Part shown: positions 9,282 to 17,952 of the stretch, one piece after another | How the letters are laid out: each line of letters starts with the position of its first letter | How positions within the stretch are numbered: the first letter of the stretch is position 1 | Assembly (NCBI GenBank): GCA_016786615.1 | Contig: JAEUVX010000010.1 | Span: forward strand, 1-64,000 | DNA from: Flavipsychrobacter sp. | Lineage (GTDB): Bacteria > Bacteroidota > Bacteroidia > Chitinophagales > Chitinophagaceae | Length of the DNA: 64,000 nucleotides | Direction of reading: 5' to 3' | Made by a program: the position numbers and the translations under genes | Notes under the pieces: generated by a model | Seen by the model: the letters and a program-made list of their open reading frames with translations, nothing else | What the model was told of the DNA's origin: nothing | The model's database searches: none

Positions 9282-10493
9282 TTAGTTCTTGATAGCTGCT
9301 ATACCGGGCAGCTGCTTTCCTTCAAAGAATTCGAGCATGGCACCACCACCTGTAGATACATAGCTGACATCGTTTGTATAGCCGAATTTGTTTACTGCTG
9401 CAACGCTGTCGCCACCACCTACCAGGCTGAATGCACCATTTGCTGTAGCCGCTTTTACAGCATCTGCTATGGTCTTGGTACCGTGCTGGAATTTCTCCAT
9501 TTCAAATACACCCATAGGGCCGTTCCACAGTATGGTTTTGCTTTCGCGGATTACTTTGCTGAAAGTCTGGCAAGCAATGTTTCCTATATCAAGGCCCATC
9601 CAGCCATCAGGTATTTCTGTATTAACACCAGATGATGTGTTGGCATCTGCAGCAAACTTGTCTGCAAAAATGCTGTCCTGCGGCAGGTGTATCTGCACAC
9701 CTTTCGCTTCTGCTTTTGCCAGCAGTTCTCTGGCAGTTTCCAGACGGTCGTCTTCGCAGAGCGAGTTACCAATCTGTCCGCCCATCGCTTTGAAGAAAGT
9801 GTATGCCATACCACCACCAATGATTATGTCTGTAGCTTTCTCCAGCAGGTTTTCTATAATCAGTATCTTGTCTGAAACCTTTGCACCACCAATGATGGCA
9901 ACAAATGGTTTCTGTGCTTCGTTCATTACTTTTTCGGCAGCCGCTACTTCACCTTCCATCAGCAGGCCAAACATTTTTTTGCCCGCAGCAAAGCTATCAG
10001 CTATTACAGCTGTAGAAGCGTGTGCGCGGTGTGCTGTACCGAATGCATCGTTTACATAGACATCGCCATAAGTAGCCAGCTTGTCGGCAAATTCTTTATC
10101 GCCTTTTTCTTCCTGCTTGTAGTAGCGCAGGTTTTCAAGCAACAGTACCTGTCCCGGTTGCAGTGCAGCAGCTTTAGCCGCAGCATCGTCACCTATGCAG
10201 TCTTCTGCAAACTGTACATCAGTACCCAGCAGGGTAGCCAGGTGTGCAGCTACAGGCTTCAGTGTAAAATCTGCCAGTGTAAGGTGTGGTTTCTTTTCAA
10301 TGTCTTTCAGCGGACGGCCCCAGTGGCTCATCAGCACTACAGCACCACCATCTGCAAGTACTTTTTTGATAGTAGGCAGTGCAGCACGCATACGCGTATC
10401 ATCACCGATTACACCGTCTTTGATAGGTACGTTAAAGTCTACACGTATCAGGGCTTTCTGGCCCGCGAAATTATGATTGTTGAATGTGCTCAT
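9282..10493 (-). CDS. pgk: Phosphoglycerate kinase
   Basis: Glycolytic enzyme converting 1,3-bisphosphoglycerate and ADP to 3-phosphoglycerate and ATP. The 403-aa protein shows the N-terminal substrate motif RVDFNVP, the LMSHWGRP segment, the conserved [10 protein letters not shown] and [14 protein letters not shown] parts, and the C-terminal [18 protein letters not shown]. Length and order are normal. It lies 66 bases downstream of gapA on the same strand, with a terminator-like hairpin between the two, so expression may partly depend on read-through. Confidence 0.97.
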   Translation of the reverse strand: MSTFNNHNFAGQKALIRVDFNVPIKDGVIGDDTRMRAALPTIKKVLADGGAVVLMSHWGRPLKDIEKKPHLTLADFTLKPVAAHLATLLGTDVQFAEDCIGDDAAAKAAALQPGQVLLLENLRYYKQEEKGDKEFADKLATYGDVYVNDAFGTAHRAHASTAVIADSFAAGKKMFGLLMEGEVAAAEKVMNEAQKPFVAIIGGAKVSDKILIIENLLEKATDIIIGGGMAYTFFKAMGGQIGNSLCEDDRLETARELLAKAEAKGVQIHLPQDSIFADKFAADANTSSGVNTEIPDGWMGLDIGNIACQTFSKVIRESKTILWNGPMGVFEMEKFQHGTKTIADAVKAATANGAFSLVGGGDSVAAVNKFGYTNDVSYVSTGGGAMLEFFEGKQLPGIAAIKN

Positions 10494-10506
10494 AGTAAAC
10501 CTGTTT

Positions 10507-10545
10507 TAAAAAAGAGAAACGCCGCCCAAGAAGGACAGCGTTTCT
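10507..10545 (-). terminator. Terminator between gapA and pgk
   Basis: On the minus strand a 13-bp stem (10545-10533 with 10527-10515, including two G-T pairs) and a 5-nt loop are followed by CTTTTTTAAAA. It sits 14 bases after gapA and ends 14 bases before the pgk start codon. It could set a gapA:pgk ratio by partial termination. Confidence 0.75.
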
Positions 10546-10559
10546 TATAGTTAGTGAGA

Positions 10560-11573
10560 TTATTTAGAAATCAGACCGGCGAAGTACTTAACAGTACGAA
10601 CCAGTTGAGAAACATAGCTCATTTCGTTATCGTACCAACTAACAGTTTTAACCAGTTGCTGGTCGCCAACAGTCATTACTTTAGTTTGTGTAGCATCGAA
10701 CAAAGAACCGAAAGATGTACCGATGATATCGCTTGATACGATTTCATCTTCTGTGTAACCGAAGCTTTCGTTTGATGCTGCTTTCATAGCTGCATTGATT
10801 TCTTCAGCAGTTACTTTTTTGCTCAGTACAGAAACCAGTTCAGTAAGTGAACCTGTGATTGTAGGAACACGTTGTGCGCTACCATCCAGTTTACCTTTCA
10901 GTTCAGGCAGTACCAGGCCGATAGCCTTTGCAGCACCTGTAGAGTTAGGAACGATGTTTGAAGCAGCAGCACGAGCACGACGCAGGTCACCTTTAGGGTG
11001 CGGAGCATCCAGTGTGTTCTGATCGTTTGTATAAGCGTGGATGGTAGTCATGATACCCGTTACGATGCCATATTGGTCGTTCATAACTTTAGCCATCGGT
11101 GCCAGACAGTTTGTAGTACAAGAAGCGCAGCTGATAACAGTTTCGCTACCGTCCAGTATGTTGTGGTTTACGTTGTAAACTACAGTTTTCAGTTCGCCTG
11201 TAGCAGGTGCAGAGATAACTACACGCTTAGCGCCTGCAGTGATATGTGCAGTTGCTTTATCAGCATCTGTGAAAAAACCTGTACATTCCAGTACAACGTC
11301 TACATCGTGCTGACCCCAAGGAATCTGAGCAGGATCTTTCTGAGCGTAGATTTTAATTGTGTTGCCATTAACAACGATTGAATCGTCTGTGTGTTTTACT
11401 TCAACATCGAAACGGCCTTGTGCAGTATCATACTTCAACAGGTGAGCCAGCACGTTAGGCTGTGTCAAATCGTTGATAGCTACTACATCGATACCTTCCA
11501 TGTTGTAGATCTGGCGGAAAGCCAGGCGGCCGATACGGCCGAAACCATTGATGGCAACTTTTACTTTACTCAT
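10560..11573 (-). CDS. gapA: Glyceraldehyde-3-phosphate dehydrogenase, type I
   Basis: Glycolytic enzyme; oxidises glyceraldehyde 3-phosphate with NAD and phosphate. The 337-aa protein has the Rossmann start [16 protein letters not shown], Asp35 in AIND (typical of NAD preference), and the catalytic centre [12 protein letters not shown] with nucleophile Cys152. The partner histidine lies in the following TTIHAYT segment. C-terminal WYDNEMSY is the usual family end. It is the first gene of a gapA-pgk pair and has a good -7 promoter box about 40 bases upstream of its start. Confidence 0.97.
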   Translation of the reverse strand: MSKVKVAINGFGRIGRLAFRQIYNMEGIDVVAINDLTQPNVLAHLLKYDTAQGRFDVEVKHTDDSIVVNGNTIKIYAQKDPAQIPWGQHDVDVVLECTGFFTDADKATAHITAGAKRVVISAPATGELKTVVYNVNHNILDGSETVISCASCTTNCLAPMAKVMNDQYGIVTGIMTTIHAYTNDQNTLDAPHPKGDLRRARAAASNIVPNSTGAAKAIGLVLPELKGKLDGSAQRVPTITGSLTELVSVLSKKVTAEEINAAMKAASNESFGYTEDEIVSSDIIGTSFGSLFDATQTKVMTVGDQQLVKTVSWYDNEMSYVSQLVRTVKYFAGLISK

Positions 11574-11611
11574 TTTTATTATTTTAAAAAAGATTAATTA
11601 AAATTCGGGTG

Positions 11612-11640
11612 CAAAGGTACGAGGTAAACAGGATATATTG
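11612..11640 (-). promoter_or_regulatory. Candidate gapA promoter (-7 box TACCTTTG)
   Basis: Reading the minus strand, TACCTTTG (11619-11612) matches the Bacteroidota -7 consensus TAnnTTTG exactly. The -33 element is poor: no TTG at the expected 19-21 bases upstream. Transcription would start about 30 bases before the gapA ATG. Confidence 0.55.
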
Positions 11641-11723
11641 AAATGAAAATATATAAACATGCGTAATTATTAAATGTGTATTAACTGCTTTTGAAATCGA
11701 AAATTAGGCAATAAACTTGCACC

Positions 11724-12113
11724 ATGCCTGAAACACGTAATAAGAACCGCCGACGTACTATTCATGTATCTACTACCATGCGGTTGGTGGAAAATGCACA
11801 TATATTATTATGGCTGATAAAAGACTTTTGCTGGGCGATGGAGTGGAAACAGGGTGGTGTGTTTATGATTTTCCCTACGGTAAGTGTAGCTTTTTACCTG
11901 CTTAGGAAGACACGTAAGGTAAGGGCAGAACTGTATCATAATTTAGCAGTATGCTTTTGGATACTTGCCAACAGTACATGGATGGTAGGCGAGTTTATTG
12001 ATAATGACTTCAGGATATATGCGGCAAGCCTGTTTGGCTGTGGTTTGATGGTGTTAGCAGTGTATTACGCCTTCTATTTCAAAAAGGACAGGAGTACTTA
12101 CAGGATGGAGTAG
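11724..12113 (+). CDS. Small multi-pass membrane protein of unknown function
   Basis: A 129-aa protein with a basic N-terminus (PETRNKNRRRT) and about four hydrophobic segments: near residues 27-42, 45-60, 71-92 and 97-118. It is presumably an inner-membrane protein. I recognise no named family. A TTTTG / TAAACTTG promoter-like pair with an 18-bp spacer ends only a few bases before the ATG, so the transcript could be nearly leaderless. The gene ends 5 bases before the convergent mltG stop; a short inverted repeat (12112-12133) spans both gene ends. Confidence 0.7.
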   Translation: MPETRNKNRRRTIHVSTTMRLVENAHILLWLIKDFCWAMEWKQGGVFMIFPTVSVAFYLLRKTRKVRAELYHNLAVCFWILANSTWMVGEFIDNDFRIYAASLFGCGLMVLAVYYAFYFKKDRSTYRME

Positions 12114-12118
12114 AGGGA

Positions 12119-13132
12119 TTAATGTATCCCTCTGGTATTTAAAGCTTGTTGGTAAGCACGTGCATTCCTTTGGTGTTCTGCTAGGTTGGTAGCAAAGCTA
12201 TGATAGCCACTGAAATCTTCTTTTGCGCAGAAGTACAGGTATTTTGTTTCGGGGGCATTCAGCACGGCATCTATTGTTTTTTTAGACGGTGTACAGATAG
12301 GCCCCGGCGGAAGTCCGTTGTTTTTGTAAGTGTTATATGGAGATGCTATTTGCAGATGTGTACCTGTAATACGTTTTATTGTAAAATCGCCGATGGCAAA
12401 TTTTACAGTAGGGTCGGCCTGTAATGGCATTCCGATTTTGTACCTGTTGATATAAACACTTGCTATATTACCCTTCTCATCATTCATATTTGTTTCTTCC
12501 TCTACTATAGATGCAATGGTAATTATCTGTAAAGGTGTCAGGTTTTTTGCTGCTGCTTTTTGTTTTCTTTCCTCGTTCCAGAAGCGGGTGTAGTTTGCCG
12601 CTATTTTATTCAATACTTTATCTGCGGTGGCGTTCCAGTAAAACTCGTATGTGTCGGGTACTATCAGGCACATGGCTGTAATGGTGTCAGCATCGAATGC
12701 TTTGGTAAATACAGTATCGTTGAGCAGGTATAAAATACTATCGGCTTTTACTTCCAGATTGGTAGCTACAAAATTGGCAAAGTCTTGCTTGGTACGCAGC
12801 TTATTGATGACAAGTTTTACAGGTTCCTGACTACCAGAACGCAACATACGTACCAGCCTATAGTTGCTCATGCCAGTGGGGATCTTGTATTTACCGGGTT
12901 TTACTTTATCAGGATAGCCCGCCATTCTTGCAACTATATCAAAACTGGTATAGGTCACAAGCATTTCTTCTCGTTCAAGTATTGCTTTTACGGTATCGTA
13001 ATTTGAGCCCGTTGGTATATAAAGATACTGAGATATACGTGTGCTGTTATTGCCGAACAGTTGCGATAAAGCAAGCAGCGCCAATACTGTCAGCGATAAT
13101 AGCACGATATATATTCTGCGTCTGGTTTTCAT
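12119..13132 (-). CDS. mltG: Endolytic transglycosylase MltG
   Basis: Cleaves nascent peptidoglycan strands at the inner membrane and so terminates glycan chain growth. The 337-aa protein has an N-terminal membrane helix (about residues 7-25), a LysM-like region, then the YceG/MltG catalytic domain. The catalytic glutamate is in the ASIVEEETN motif, followed by NRYKIGMPLQADPTV and the SPYNTYKNNGLPPGPI segment typical of the family. It stands directly after the terminator of the secG operon, so it probably has its own promoter. Confidence 0.94.
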   Translation of the reverse strand: MKTRRRIYIVLLSLTVLALLALSQLFGNNSTRISQYLYIPTGSNYDTVKAILEREEMLVTYTSFDIVARMAGYPDKVKPGKYKIPTGMSNYRLVRMLRSGSQEPVKLVINKLRTKQDFANFVATNLEVKADSILYLLNDTVFTKAFDADTITAMCLIVPDTYEFYWNATADKVLNKIAANYTRFWNEERKQKAAAKNLTPLQIITIASIVEEETNMNDEKGNIASVYINRYKIGMPLQADPTVKFAIGDFTIKRITGTHLQIASPYNTYKNNGLPPGPICTPSKKTIDAVLNAPETKYLYFCAKEDFSGYHSFATNLAEHQRNARAYQQALNTRGIH

Positions 13133-13134
13133 AC

Positions 13135-13168
13135 AAAAAAATACCTGCTCAATATTACAGAGCAGGTA
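13135..13168 (-). terminator. Terminator after secG
   Basis: On the minus strand a 9-bp stem (13168-13160 with 13150-13142) with a 9-nt loop is followed by seven T residues. It ends the operon that runs from the sigma-54 activator to secG, and the mltG start codon follows immediately. Confidence 0.85.
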
Positions 13169-13197
13169 CGGTATTCTGAAATGATTTCTATTTTAAA

Positions 13198-13500
13198 TTA
13201 TTTGCCTGCAGGTGCTTTTTGCTGTTGAGCAGGTGCGCCGCTTTTTTGCTTCTGCATTTCTTTTACTTCTTTCGGCGTTTCGTACATAGTAACAGCAATA
13301 AGGCATAATGCAGCAATGATAGCCATAGAACCCCATGTGCCTTTTTCCATTACATCGGTAGATTGTTTAACGCCCATTACCTGGTTGCCAAGGCTGCCGA
13401 AGCTACCTGAAAGGCCACCGCCTTTAGGATTTTGGATCAGAACAAAGAAAGCCAGTGCTGCACAAGCCAGAATTATCAGTATGGTTACAAATGGTATCAT
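13198..13500 (-). CDS. secG: Preprotein translocase subunit SecG
   Basis: Small accessory subunit of the SecYEG translocon in the inner membrane. The 100-aa protein has two membrane helices (about 4-22 and 52-70), joined by the conserved loop with IQNPKGGGLSGSFG. The Ala/Gln/Lys-rich C-terminal tail is low-complexity. The start ATG overlaps the stop of the preceding gene by 3 bases (TGATG-like arrangement seen at 13497-13500), which indicates translational coupling in the operon. Confidence 0.94.
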   Translation of the reverse strand: MIPFVTILIILACAALAFFVLIQNPKGGGLSGSFGSLGNQVMGVKQSTDVMEKGTWGSMAIIAALCLIAVTMYETPKEVKEMQKQKSGAPAQQQKAPAGK

Positions 13501-14546
13501 GATTGTTTTTCTTTTAAGAGAACCTCAATTTTCCGGGCAAAATAAGCCTTTTTTTGGGGATTACGCAAACTTAATTTGCGATACATTTCTATTGATTTAT
13601 CAAACTTGCCCTGCATAGCATATATTTCTGCGAGGCTTTCGCTTACAAGGTCGTCTTCTTTAGTTATTGAGTTGACGGCCATTTCGAATACTTTTTCAGG
13701 TATTTCTTCATTTTCTTCTTCCAGTGCGGCAGCCAGTTTTTCTTTCTGCCACATGGTTTTCACTGCTTTCTGGCCCTCTACTTCTTCCTGTTCCTGCTCT
13801 TTACGCTTTTTAAAATACATCAGCCATTCCGAAAAGCTCATGACTACCATCAATGATTTTGCTTCATCGGCAGGACTAAGGTCTTTGCCCGGCAAGTCTT
13901 CTGGTATATTGTTTGATACCTGCATACCCTGATGCAGGAAATAGTCTTCGGTATAAACAGGCAGTATAAACGACTCATCTGTTTCGGGATGATAGTCTTC
14001 TTCCTGTGTTGTTACTTTCTTTTGTGTATATAATGGCTCCGGTTCTACAGCAGCTGCCTGCGGAACTATAAATGCTTCTTTTTCAACAATGGTTATTTCC
14101 TCCTGAGCATCAACGGCTTCTATCGCTTCTTCGATAACAACAGGTTCTTCAACAAACGATACTACAGGCTCATCTGCTACCAATACTTCTTCTGCAATTG
14201 GCTCCTCAGCAATTAATTCTTCTACCGGTTCTTCTATAACAAGTTCTTCAACCAGTGCTGGTATTGGTTTTTCTGGCTGCGGTACCGCTACATCTGCGCC
14301 GTTTAATGCCGTTTGCAGAAACTGGCAATACATCAGCCAGTTGCTCATATACAACTGCATTGCCGACATCATCGGGTTGTTATATGGTTCCTTCTTATGT
14401 TTATTTGCAGCATCCATATATCGTGCGGGTACAAAATACGGATAAGTTTCTATCAAAGCAGCAATACTCTCGGAGTCTGCATCCGATATGTTTTGCGGCT
14501 CTGCCAGTACCTGCGATATGTATTGTATGGAAGATGATGTAATCAT
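13497..14546 (-). CDS. Hypothetical protein with TPR-like C-terminus, in secG operon
   Basis: A 349-aa protein of no named family. The N-terminal ~95 residues are helical and include LIETYPYFVPARY, a segment often seen in Bacteroidota proteins next to secG. A long acidic, Glu/Val/Pro-rich linker (about 95-200) follows. The C-terminal ~60 residues (SLAEIYAMQGKFDKSIEMYRKLSLR) look like one or two tetratricopeptide repeats. No signal peptide is seen, so it is probably cytoplasmic. Position between the lptE-like gene and secG suggests an envelope-related job, but this is inference only. Confidence 0.75.
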   Translation of the reverse strand: MITSSSIQYISQVLAEPQNISDADSESIAALIETYPYFVPARYMDAANKHKKEPYNNPMMSAMQLYMSNWLMYCQFLQTALNGADVAVPQPEKPIPALVEELVIEEPVEELIAEEPIAEEVLVADEPVVSFVEEPVVIEEAIEAVDAQEEITIVEKEAFIVPQAAAVEPEPLYTQKKVTTQEEDYHPETDESFILPVYTEDYFLHQGMQVSNNIPEDLPGKDLSPADEAKSLMVVMSFSEWLMYFKKRKEQEQEEVEGQKAVKTMWQKEKLAAALEEENEEIPEKVFEMAVNSITKEDDLVSESLAEIYAMQGKFDKSIEMYRKLSLRNPQKKAYFARKIEVLLKEKQS

Positions 14547-14563
14547 GTTTCAGCGTAAAACTA

Positions 14564-15061
14564 CTACCAATTTACAAATGCTTTATTAAAAATATCGTCT
14601 GCCAGTTGATTTCCTATAGTTTCTATCAAAGTTCCCTCTACCGACTGAACTGTCTGGCTTGCCGGAAAATCTGCGAAACGGGTAAATGTCTGCGTAAAAT
14701 CAGCTTTTTCGTTCAGCTTGTTTTTAAATATTACAGATATGGAAATCGTTAACCTGTTTTGGCTAGCCTGTTGTGTGTTGGTTACCCCTGACACCGTTAC
14801 CTCGTATCCGCTAATAGTACCTGTAATGTCATAATCAGCTTTATCTGTTGTTACAGGTGTCAAACCTGTTTGGGTAAGGATGCGGCTTCTTATTTTGGTA
14901 GTAAGGCTGGGGCTTAGTGTAGGTACCACGTTACGCGCACGGTTTTCGAACGTATGTATATTGATGGTTTTACCTTCTATACTGGCACCTGTGAAGCTAT
15001 AAACACCACAACCACTGCATAGCAATAATATGGGAAAGATGAGTAATAAAAGCCTGCGCAT
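14564..15061 (-). CDS. LptE-like outer-membrane lipoprotein
   Basis: Probable counterpart of LptE, the lipoprotein that plugs the LptD barrel and helps deliver lipopolysaccharide to the outer leaflet. The 165-aa protein has a lipobox (LLLCSGC) after a short hydrophobic signal, then CGVYSFTGASI and TINIHTFENRA, the features by which the Bacteroidota LptE family is known. I chose the ATG at 15061 over a GTG three codons earlier because it gives a normal signal peptide. It is 18 bases downstream of the sigma-54 activator gene and 17 bases upstream of the next gene. Confidence 0.85.
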   Translation of the reverse strand: MRRLLLLIFPILLLCSGCGVYSFTGASIEGKTINIHTFENRARNVVPTLSPSLTTKIRSRILTQTGLTPVTTDKADYDITGTISGYEVTVSGVTNTQQASQNRLTISISVIFKNKLNEKADFTQTFTRFADFPASQTVQSVEGTLIETIGNQLADDIFNKAFVNW

Positions 15062-15079
15062 GATAACCACTCTGTAAAT

Positions 15080-16330
15080 TTAATCTTTGATATCGTATTC
15101 TTTAATCTTTCTGTACAAAGTGCGTTCGGAAATGCCGAGTTCATTGGCTGCATCGCGGCGGCGGCCTTTGTGTTTTTTCAAAGATTTGATGATGAATTCT
15201 TTTTCCCTGTCTGCAAGCATCAGTGTTTCTTCCACTTCTTCATGATGATCTACGCCTGAAGCATTTGGCTGCAATACTAACGGCGAGCTAACCGGTGTAA
15301 TAATAGGTTCGGTAGGGGCTACAGTATAGCTCGGAATAATATTAGCCTCAGGCATGGATACCGGTGTATAACCGGATGGCTGATGCCCCATTAATAATTG
15401 CTTTATTTCAGTCATGTCTTTCTTTAACTCGAAAAACAGCTTGTATAGTATATCGCGTTCTGTAGTATTGAATTCATTGCCGGCTGACGCAGAGGGGCTG
15501 GGAATTGGCATGCCTGCAGGTTGCAGCAATGCAAGGCCCCTGTTGCCTGATGCCTGCGGTAAAAACTTTTGTAAGGCATCAACACTCAAAACTTTTTCCG
15601 TACTCAGTACAGATATTTGCTCTGCGATGTTTTTCAGTTCGCGCACATTGCCCGGCCACGGATAATTCATGAGTGCCTGTTGTGCTGCAGCATCCAGTTG
15701 TACTGATTGTGTCTTATAACGTTCTGCAAAATCGGTAGTGAATTTGCGGAACAGCAGGGGTATATCTTCTTTCCTGTCTCGCAGTGCCGGTACACGTATA
15801 GGTACTGTACTGAGGCGATAATACAGGTCTTCACGAAACTTGCCGTTTTGTGCATGTTCCAATAAATCGCGGTTAGTAGCAGCAATCACACGCACATCTG
15901 TTTTTTGCACTTTGGAAGAACCCACCCGGATGAACTCACCACTTTCTAATACACGTAATAAACGTGCTTGTGTGCCAAGTGGCATCTCACCTATTTCATC
16001 CAGAAATATGGTGCCGCCGTTTACGGTTTCGAAATAACCCTTGCGGGCATCTACTGCACCGGTAAAAGAACCTTTTTCGTGGCCGAATAGTTCACTGTCG
16101 ATAGTGCCTTCTGGGATTGCACCGCAGTTAACAGCTATGAAAGGGTTGTGTTTGCGTGATGATAGTGCATGTATGATATTGGAAAAAGCTTCTTTACCAA
16201 CACCGCTTTCACCTGCTATCAGTACAGAAAGGTCTGTAGCGGCTACCTGCACGGCAGTATCCAATGCATGGTTCAGCGCAGGCGTATTGCCTATAATGCC
16301 GAACCTGTTTTTTATGCTTTGATTATCCAT
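15080..16330 (-). CDS. Sigma-54-dependent transcriptional activator, no receiver domain
   Basis: A 416-aa bacterial enhancer-binding protein that would remodel sigma-54 RNA polymerase holoenzyme. The AAA+ domain starts almost at residue 10: Walker A GESGVGKE (about 40-47), the sigma-54 contact loop GSFTGA (about 87-92; Ser in place of the common Ala), Walker B TIFLDEIGEM. After a Pro/Ser-rich linker a Fis-type helix-turn-helix closes the protein (RRDAANELGISERTLYRKI). There is no receiver, GAF or PAS domain in front, so any signal must be sensed by another protein. It leads the operon with the LptE-like gene and secG. Confidence 0.92.
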   Translation of the reverse strand: MDNQSIKNRFGIIGNTPALNHALDTAVQVAATDLSVLIAGESGVGKEAFSNIIHALSSRKHNPFIAVNCGAIPEGTIDSELFGHEKGSFTGAVDARKGYFETVNGGTIFLDEIGEMPLGTQARLLRVLESGEFIRVGSSKVQKTDVRVIAATNRDLLEHAQNGKFREDLYYRLSTVPIRVPALRDRKEDIPLLFRKFTTDFAERYKTQSVQLDAAAQQALMNYPWPGNVRELKNIAEQISVLSTEKVLSVDALQKFLPQASGNRGLALLQPAGMPIPSPSASAGNEFNTTERDILYKLFFELKKDMTEIKQLLMGHQPSGYTPVSMPEANIIPSYTVAPTEPIITPVSSPLVLQPNASGVDHHEEVEETLMLADREKEFIIKSLKKHKGRRRDAANELGISERTLYRKIKEYDIKD

Positions 16331-16391
16331 TTGTTTTCAGTCGAAAGTCTTGAGTAGAGAGTATAAAATGCTCTTACCATGACCATTTTTG

Positions 16392-17807
16392 TTAATCAAC
16401 TATTTCGCCAATCAACGTAGCAGACGTTGCTGTGTTGACTTTTACGTTTACATAGTCGCCTTTTTGCAGTTGATAATCTCTTTTAGGGAATACCATCATT
16501 TTGTTTTGTGAATTGCGTCCGCACCAATCCATATCGCTGCGCTTGCTATCGCCTTCAATCAGTACTTTAAATGTTTTACCTATGTCGTTCTTATAGCTTT
16601 CGCGCGAGTGGCCGTTTTGCAGATTGATGATTTCCTCAAGCCTTCGTTTCTTAACATCTTCAGCTACATCATCTTCATATCGGCGAGCTGCAAGTGTGCC
16701 CGGGCGTTCGCTGTAAGAGAACATATATGCCATATCGAAACGGACGATTTCCATGAGGCTAAGTGTGTCCTGATGTTCTTCTTCTGTTTCGCTGCAGAAG
16801 CCGCTGATAACGTCAGTACTCAAACCGCAATCAGGCATTATTTCGCGGATGCGTTTCACTTTTGCAAGGTACCATTCGCGTGTATAGGTACGGTTCATGT
16901 GTTGCAGGATACGCGTGTTACCGCTTTGCACCGGCAGGTGTATGTATTCGCAGATGTTTTCGTATTTGGCCATTGTATGCAGTACCTCATCCGTTATATC
17001 TTTCGGGTGAGATGTGCTGAAGCGCACACGCAATAGCGGAGATACCTGCGCCACCATCTCCAATAGCTTATCGAATGTAATTTCTGTGCCGTCGGCTGTA
17101 GTGAAATAGTAGCTGTCAACATTCTGCCCCAATAGTGTAACCTCACGGAAACCACGGTTGAACAAGTCCTGACATTCAGCTACGATACTTACAGCATCGC
17201 GGCTGCGTTCACGGCCACGGGTGAATGGTACTACACAGAAAGTGCACATATTGTTGCAGCCACGCATGATGCTTACAAATGCCGTAACGCCATTGCTGTC
17301 TAAACGAACAGGGGAGATGTCTGCATAAGTTTCTTCACGGCTGAGCAGCACGTTTACTGTTTTCTGTCCGCCTTCTGCTTCTGTTATCAAACCAGGCAAG
17401 CTGCGATAGGCATCGGGGCCTACAACTATATCTACCAGTTTTTCTTCTTCCAGAAACTTAGCTTTCAGGCGTTCTGCCATACAACCCAATACACCTATCA
17501 ACATGCCCGGTTGTTCGTCTTTCATTTTTTTGAAAGCCTGCAGGCGATTGCGGACTGTCTGTTCCGCTTTTTCGCGGATAGAGCAGGTATTAATAAATAT
17601 GAGGTTGGCGTCTTCAATATTACGGGTTGCACCAAAGCCTTCTTCATGAAGGATAGAAGCTACGATTTCGCTATCGCTGAAGTTCATCTGGCAGCCATAG
17701 CTTTCTATATAAAATTTCTTACTGTATGCATTAGGGTCTTCGGCAAATGGGGCATAAGCCTCACCTTGCCTGTTTTCTTCAATTACCTTTTGCAGAATCT
17801 CTGCCAT
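16392..17807 (-). CDS. miaB: tRNA-2-methylthio-N6-dimethylallyladenosine synthase MiaB
   Basis: Radical-SAM methylthiotransferase that adds the 2-methylthio group to i6A37 of tRNAs reading UNN codons. The 471-aa protein has the N-terminal UPF0004 domain with [13 protein letters not shown], a Cys in VLGCMAERL, the radical-SAM cluster motif CNNMCTFC, and a C-terminal TRAM domain. All three conserved N-terminal cysteines and the three SAM cysteines are visible. A -7 box (TACCTTTG) lies 20 bases upstream. The sigma-54 activator gene follows on the same strand 61 bases downstream. Confidence 0.96.
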   Translation of the reverse strand: MAEILQKVIEENRQGEAYAPFAEDPNAYSKKFYIESYGCQMNFSDSEIVASILHEEGFGATRNIEDANLIFINTCSIREKAEQTVRNRLQAFKKMKDEQPGMLIGVLGCMAERLKAKFLEEEKLVDIVVGPDAYRSLPGLITEAEGGQKTVNVLLSREETYADISPVRLDSNGVTAFVSIMRGCNNMCTFCVVPFTRGRERSRDAVSIVAECQDLFNRGFREVTLLGQNVDSYYFTTADGTEITFDKLLEMVAQVSPLLRVRFSTSHPKDITDEVLHTMAKYENICEYIHLPVQSGNTRILQHMNRTYTREWYLAKVKRIREIMPDCGLSTDVISGFCSETEEEHQDTLSLMEIVRFDMAYMFSYSERPGTLAARRYEDDVAEDVKKRRLEEIINLQNGHSRESYKNDIGKTFKVLIEGDSKRSDMDWCGRNSQNKMMVFPKRDYQLQKGDYVNVKVNTATSATLIGEIVD

Positions 17808-17827
17808 ATTTTCAGTTTCGGTTTGTG

Positions 17828-17835
17828 CAAAGGTA
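17828..17835 (-). promoter_or_regulatory. Candidate miaB promoter -7 box
   Basis: TACCTTTG on the minus strand (17835-17828) is an exact match to TAnnTTTG, 20 bases before the start codon. No clear -33 TTG was found at the usual distance. Confidence 0.5.
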
Positions 17836-17900
17836 ATATAAAGGCAGTTACTGGCATCCTAAACAGGGGTTAAAAATGCTGATAGGCTTATAATAAGCAT

Positions 17901-17930
17901 AAAAAAACCACCTCATATAGAGGTGGTTTT
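17901..17930 (-). terminator. Terminator after the M16 peptidase operon
   Basis: An 11-bp stem (17904-17914 with 17920-17930) with a 5-nt loop. On the minus strand it is followed by seven or more T residues. It lies 23 bases past the stop of the 694-aa M16 gene. Confidence 0.85.
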
Positions 17931-17952
17931 ATATTTGAGTTTATTTTTATGA

